Below, in pieces: positions 60,729 to 64,000 of a DNA stretch of 64,000 nt (position 1 is the first letter of the stretch; each line of letters starts with the position of its first letter). Position numbers and translations under genes: made by a program. Source of the stretch: Muricomes sp049840515. GTDB lineage: Bacteria; Bacillota; Clostridia; Lachnospirales; Lachnospiraceae. The stretch spans positions 558,001 to 622,000 of the forward strand of contig JASGKW010000009.1 of the NCBI GenBank assembly GCA_049840515.1. Reading direction: 5' to 3'. The notes beneath the pieces are model-generated. The model worked only from the letters and a program-made list of their open reading frames with translations, made no database searches and had not been told where the DNA came from.

Positions 60729-61975
60729 ATGTCGATATATGAAATGGAAGAGCAGAGGGAGCGCATGATTCTTGTCGGTGTTCAGGTGAATGACAATGAG
60801 AAGATGGATGAGTCGCTGGATGAGCTGGCCGAACTTGTGAACACTGCGAAAGCAGAGGTGGCGGGCAGGGTGATTCAGAACCGGGAGACGATTCACCCTG
60901 TAACTTATGTGGGAAAGGGTAAACTGCTGGAGATAAAGGGGCTGCTGTGGGAGACGGAGGCCACTGGTGTTGTCTGTGATGATGAGCTTTCTTCCGTACA
61001 GCTTCACAATCTGGACGGGGAGCTCGGATTGTAAGGTAGTTGACAGGACCCTTTTGATATTGGATATTTTTGCTGCCCGGGCTATGAGCAGTGAAGGAAA
61101 GATACAGGTTGAGCTGGCCTCAGTTGAAGTACAGAGCAGCCCGCCTTGTGGGTCTCAGGGATTCTCTGTCCCGTCTGGGCGGAGGTATTGGTACAAGAGG
61201 CCCGGGGGAGAGAGAAGCTGGAGATGGACCGGCGTCTGATTCGTGAAAGAATCAGCAAATTAAAAGCAGAATTGGGGGAGGTGGAGCAGCACAGAGCCCT
61301 CATCCGCACCCAGCGCAAGAGTTCACACCTGAAGGTGGCCGCCCTTGTCGGCTATACATCGGCGGGGAAGAGCAGTATTGAAAATGCGCTGACAGGTGCC
61401 GGGATTCTGGCGGATGCGATGCTGTTTTCCACTCTGGATACCACCACCCGGGTTTTGGAGCTGGATAAGAAGCAGGAAATTCTGTTGACGGATACGGTTG
61501 GATTTATCCGAAAACTGCCCCATCATTTGATTGAAGCGTTTAAAAGCACTCTGGAGGAAGCTAAGTACGCGGATATTATCATCCATGTGGTGGATGCCTC
61601 CAATCTTCAGATGGACACCCAGATGTATGTGGTGTACATGAGACACTGCGGCAGCTTGGTGTGGAAGGAAAGCCGGTTATCACTCTCTTTAACAAGCAGG
61701 ATAAGCTGGAGGGGGATGGCAGCTTTCGGGATTTTCAGGCAGATTATTCTATTCTGGCATCGGCAAAGACTGGTCAGGGGCTGGAAGAATTGAAGGAAGT
61801 GCTTCTGGAAATCATCCGCCGGGAGCAGATTTATATAGAAAGGCTCTATCCTTTCAGTGATGCAGGAAAAATCCAGCTTATCAGAAAGTATGGTCAGCTT
61901 TTGGAGGAAGAATATGTTGCGGAAGGCATATTTGTAAAAGGATATGTAACACAGGAAATATACGGTAAATTATGA
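60729..61975 (+). CDS. hflX: HflX GTPase, four frameshifts
   Basis: ATG 60729 after GAGGTGATGT. The N-terminal domain has ETIHPVTYVGKGKLLEI; the G domain has GYTSAGKSSIENAL, DTVGFIRKLPHHLIEAFKST, and NKQDKLEG. The frame breaks near 61029, 61120, 61210 and 61637; rejoining the frames gives a full-length HflX-like protein of about 415 residues. HflX splits stalled ribosomes. As printed it would be broken, but the conserved pieces suggest sequence errors. Confidence 0.8.
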
Positions 61976-61985
61976 AAGGCACAAA

Positions 61986-63355
61986 ATGAAAGAAGTAAGT
62001 AATCCACTGGCTACAGAGCCAGTGACAAAATTAATTGGAAAGTTTGCAATACCGGCAATTATCAGTATGCTGGTAGGTTCTTTGTATAACATTGTAGACC
62101 AGATATTCATTGGACGGGGTGTGGGAATGCTGGGAAATGCAGCGACAAATGTTGCGTTTCCTATCACCATCATTGCGACGGCGGTTGGACTTCTTTTGGG
62201 AATCGGGAGTGCAGCAAATTATAACCTTGAGACAGGTGCAGGAAAAAATGAGAGGGCCAGTGAGATAGCGGGAACGGGTCTGGCATCTCTTGTGATAAGC
62301 GGCCTGGCGATTGCTGTTGTCATATTGATATTTCTAAATCCCCTGCTGCACGCTTTTGGGACAACAAAAGAGATTCTTCCTTATGCCAGAGATTACACAG
62401 GAATTACAGCACTCGGCATCCCATTTTTTGTATTCACCGTGGGCGGCAACCATTTAATCAGGGCTGACGGAAGTCCGGTATATTCCATGGTCTGTATGAT
62501 AGTGGGGGCTGTGATTAATACCATATTAAATCCAGTCTTTATTTTTGGACTTCACTGGGGAATCAAAGGCGGGGCCATTGCCACAGTTATCGGCCAGGTG
62601 ATATCTGGATTTCTTGTTATCTTATATTTTGCGAAATTTAGAAAAATGAAGCTGACAAGAGCGTCATTTCGCCCCAGGGGTACTTATTTGAACAACATTC
62701 TCTCACTGGGCATGGCATCCTGTATTAATCAGATAGCGATGGCCGTAGTCCAGATTGCTATGAATAATACTCTGCGCTATTATGGGGCATCCTCCATGTA
62801 CGGAAGCGACATTCCCCTGGCATGTGTGGGCGTTGTTTCTAAGGTAATCAGCTTGTTTATGGCCATCTGTATTGGAATTTCACAGGGATGCCAGCCCATA
62901 TGGGGATTCAACTATGGAGCAGGAAATTATGCCAGGGTAGAGAGACATATAAGAAATCAGCCTTTCTTTGTACTGGTGTTGCCGTGATTTTCTTCCTTGC
63001 TTTTCAGATATTCCCTCATCGGATTGTCGGTATTTTTGGGACTGGAAGTGAAGAGTACTTCCACTTTGCAGAAAGATATTTGAAGATATTTATGTTTATG
63101 ACATTTATAAACGGCATTCAGCCTATGTCCGCCGGATTTTTTACATCCATAGGAAAAGCAAAGCTTGGAGCAGTAATGTCACTGACACGTCAGGTTTTGT
63201 TTTTGCTGCCTCTGATATTTATTTTCCCGATATTTATGGGGATTGACGGAGTTATGTACGCAGGTCCGATAGCGGACGCTGCGGCGGCAATACTTGCAAT
63301 TCTCTTTGCGCTCCGTGAGCTGAACAAAATGAAAAATATGAGCTGTGCTATTTAA
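61986..63355 (+). CDS. MATE-family efflux transporter, one frameshift
   Basis: ATG 61986 follows GAAAGG. It has IPAIISMLVGSLYNIVDQIF, GNAATNVAFPITI, NPVFIFGLHWGIKGGAIAT and GISQGCQPIWGFNYGAGNYA, all MATE signatures, and twelve predicted membrane helices. Near 62940 one base is missing; the second frame continues SAFLCTGVAVIFFLAFQIF to 63355. Corrected, about 456 residues. It exports drugs or cations by sodium or proton exchange. Confidence 0.88.
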
Positions 63356-63391
63356 AGAAAAAGGATGGATTACAGAAATCCTCCATCCAAT
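63355..63391 (-). terminator. Terminator of the leftward SDR gene
   Basis: Read on the minus strand, GGATGGAGGATT pairs with AATCCATCC, followed by TTTTTCTTT. It overlaps the SDR stop and lies just after the converging MATE gene. Confidence 0.75.
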
Positions 63392-64000
63392 CCAATGATT
63401 TGTCCCGTCAGATAGGCGTGGCTTCTGGCAAGATCAAGAACTAAATCGGCCACCTCACTGGGGGCAGCAAATCGTCCGGCAGGTATCTCTTCCATGAGTA
63501 CCTGCCGTTCTTCTTCGGACAACTGGGCATTCATGTCAGTGTCGATGACACCGCAGGCGACAGCATTTACCTGAATGTTGCAGGGGGCGAGTTCCTTTGC
63601 AAGTGCTTTCGTGAGACCGTTGATTCCAGCTTTTGTTGCGGAATAGGCGGCTTCGCAGGATGCACCTGCAGTTCCCCACATGGAGGAAATACTGATGATT
63701 TTCCCGGCTTTTTTGGACACCATGTAAGGAATAGCGGCGCGGCAGCAGTAGAAAACTGAGGAAAGATTTGTGTGGAGTATCATCTCCCAGTTAGAATCGG
63801 TCATATCTGTGAGCAGCCCTATATAAGACATTCCGGCATTATTTACCAGAACATCCAGTCCTTCGCAGGACTTTTCGATTTCCTGAAACATGCGCTCCAC
63901 ATCCGCGGAATTGCCCATATCCCCAGGCAGGGCCTGACAAATCCCTCCTTCTGATAAAATCTGTTTCTGTACTTGTTCCAGCGTCCACAGAATTACGGCA
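63370..64000 (-). CDS. Short-chain dehydrogenase/reductase, FabG-like (5' end outside window)
   Basis: The frame is open from the window edge at 64000 to the stop at 63370. It includes DVLVNNAGMSYIGLL (the NNAG motif), ISISSMWGTAG (catalytic Ser), YSATKAGINGLTKAL (Tyr and Lys of YxxxK) and VNAVACGVIDTDM. The TGxxxGIG cofactor loop is expected beyond the edge. It is an NAD(P)-dependent reductase; a 3-oxoacyl-ACP reductase role is possible but not provable here. Confidence 0.85.
   Translation of the reverse strand, partial: AVILWTLEQVQKQILSEGGICQALPGDMGNSADVERMFQEIEKSCEGLDVLVNNAGMSYIGLLTDMTDSNWEMILHTNLSSVFYCCRAAIPYMVSKKAGKIISISSMWGTAGASCEAAYSATKAGINGLTKALAKELAPCNIQVNAVACGVIDTDMNAQLSEEERQVLMEEIPAGRFAAPSEVADLVLDLARSHAYLTGQIIGLDGGFL

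Overview
The window reads as chromosomal DNA of a Gram-positive, low-to-moderate GC anaerobe, most likely a gut Firmicute of the Lachnospiraceae type. This is inferred from AGGAGG-type ribosome sites, sigma-A promoters, a CIRCE element, lipoboxes, a rubredoxin gene and clostridial gene families; no rRNA or tRNA is present to prove it. It consists of a left host arm (1-11843), one complete-looking prophage of about 38.5 kb (11844-50374), and a right host arm (50375-64000).

Left arm. A probable scavenging operon (class III aminotransferase end, iron alcohol dehydrogenase, SsuA/TauA-type lipoprotein, YtcJ-like amidohydrolase, permease, ATPase) is followed by hsp20 under a CIRCE-overlapped promoter. 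After that come a zinc-finger-less DnaJ homologue with a YgjP-type metallopeptidase, a fused FeoA-FeoB iron transporter, and a divergently read PadR/DUF2812 pair.

Prophage. The ends are 23-bp direct repeats. The left repeat lies inside the integrase gene, so integration changes the integrase C-terminus. Leftward lysogeny genes are integrase, a small membrane protein, an SLH protein ending in two Ltp repeats (likely superinfection exclusion), a frameshifted gene and a CI/LexA-type repressor. A compact sRNA-like transcription unit sits beside the integrase. Rightward genes are Cro and early regulators, then replication and recombination genes (PC4-like, DUF2800, DUF2815, family A polymerase, VapE primase-helicase, VRR-NUC, an HNH homing-type nuclease, SNF2 helicase) and a late regulator. 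A self-contained AT-rich two-gene cassette with a LexA-box promoter precedes the packaging genes. Head genes include a MuF protein with a toxin-like C-terminus and a likely immunity gene. A siphovirus tail module with a -1 frameshifted chaperone pair follows, then lysis genes and a last Xre regulator.

The most striking element is at 47281-48037. The 3' half of the tail-tip gene and an oppositely oriented, start-less alternative 3' half lie between 20-bp inverted repeats that are in register with both reading frames. Inversion would swap the C-terminus of the tail-tip protein, so this looks like a phase-variable receptor-binding module. No dedicated invertase is visible in the window.

Right arm. 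The prophage sits in the regulatory region of a MacB-like exporter operon; identical 20-bp elements lie on the host side of both att sites. Beyond it are a rubredoxin gene, an EIIC-like membrane protein, a small alarmone synthetase, a zinc/cadmium-type P1B ATPase with a Cys/His repeat region plus its ArsR regulator, a TPR lipoprotein, HflX, a MATE pump and a partial SDR.

Caution: at least sixteen single-base frame breaks, many at homopolymers, occur at 15-28 kb and 51-63 kb in otherwise well-conserved genes. They look more like sequencing indels than mass gene decay.
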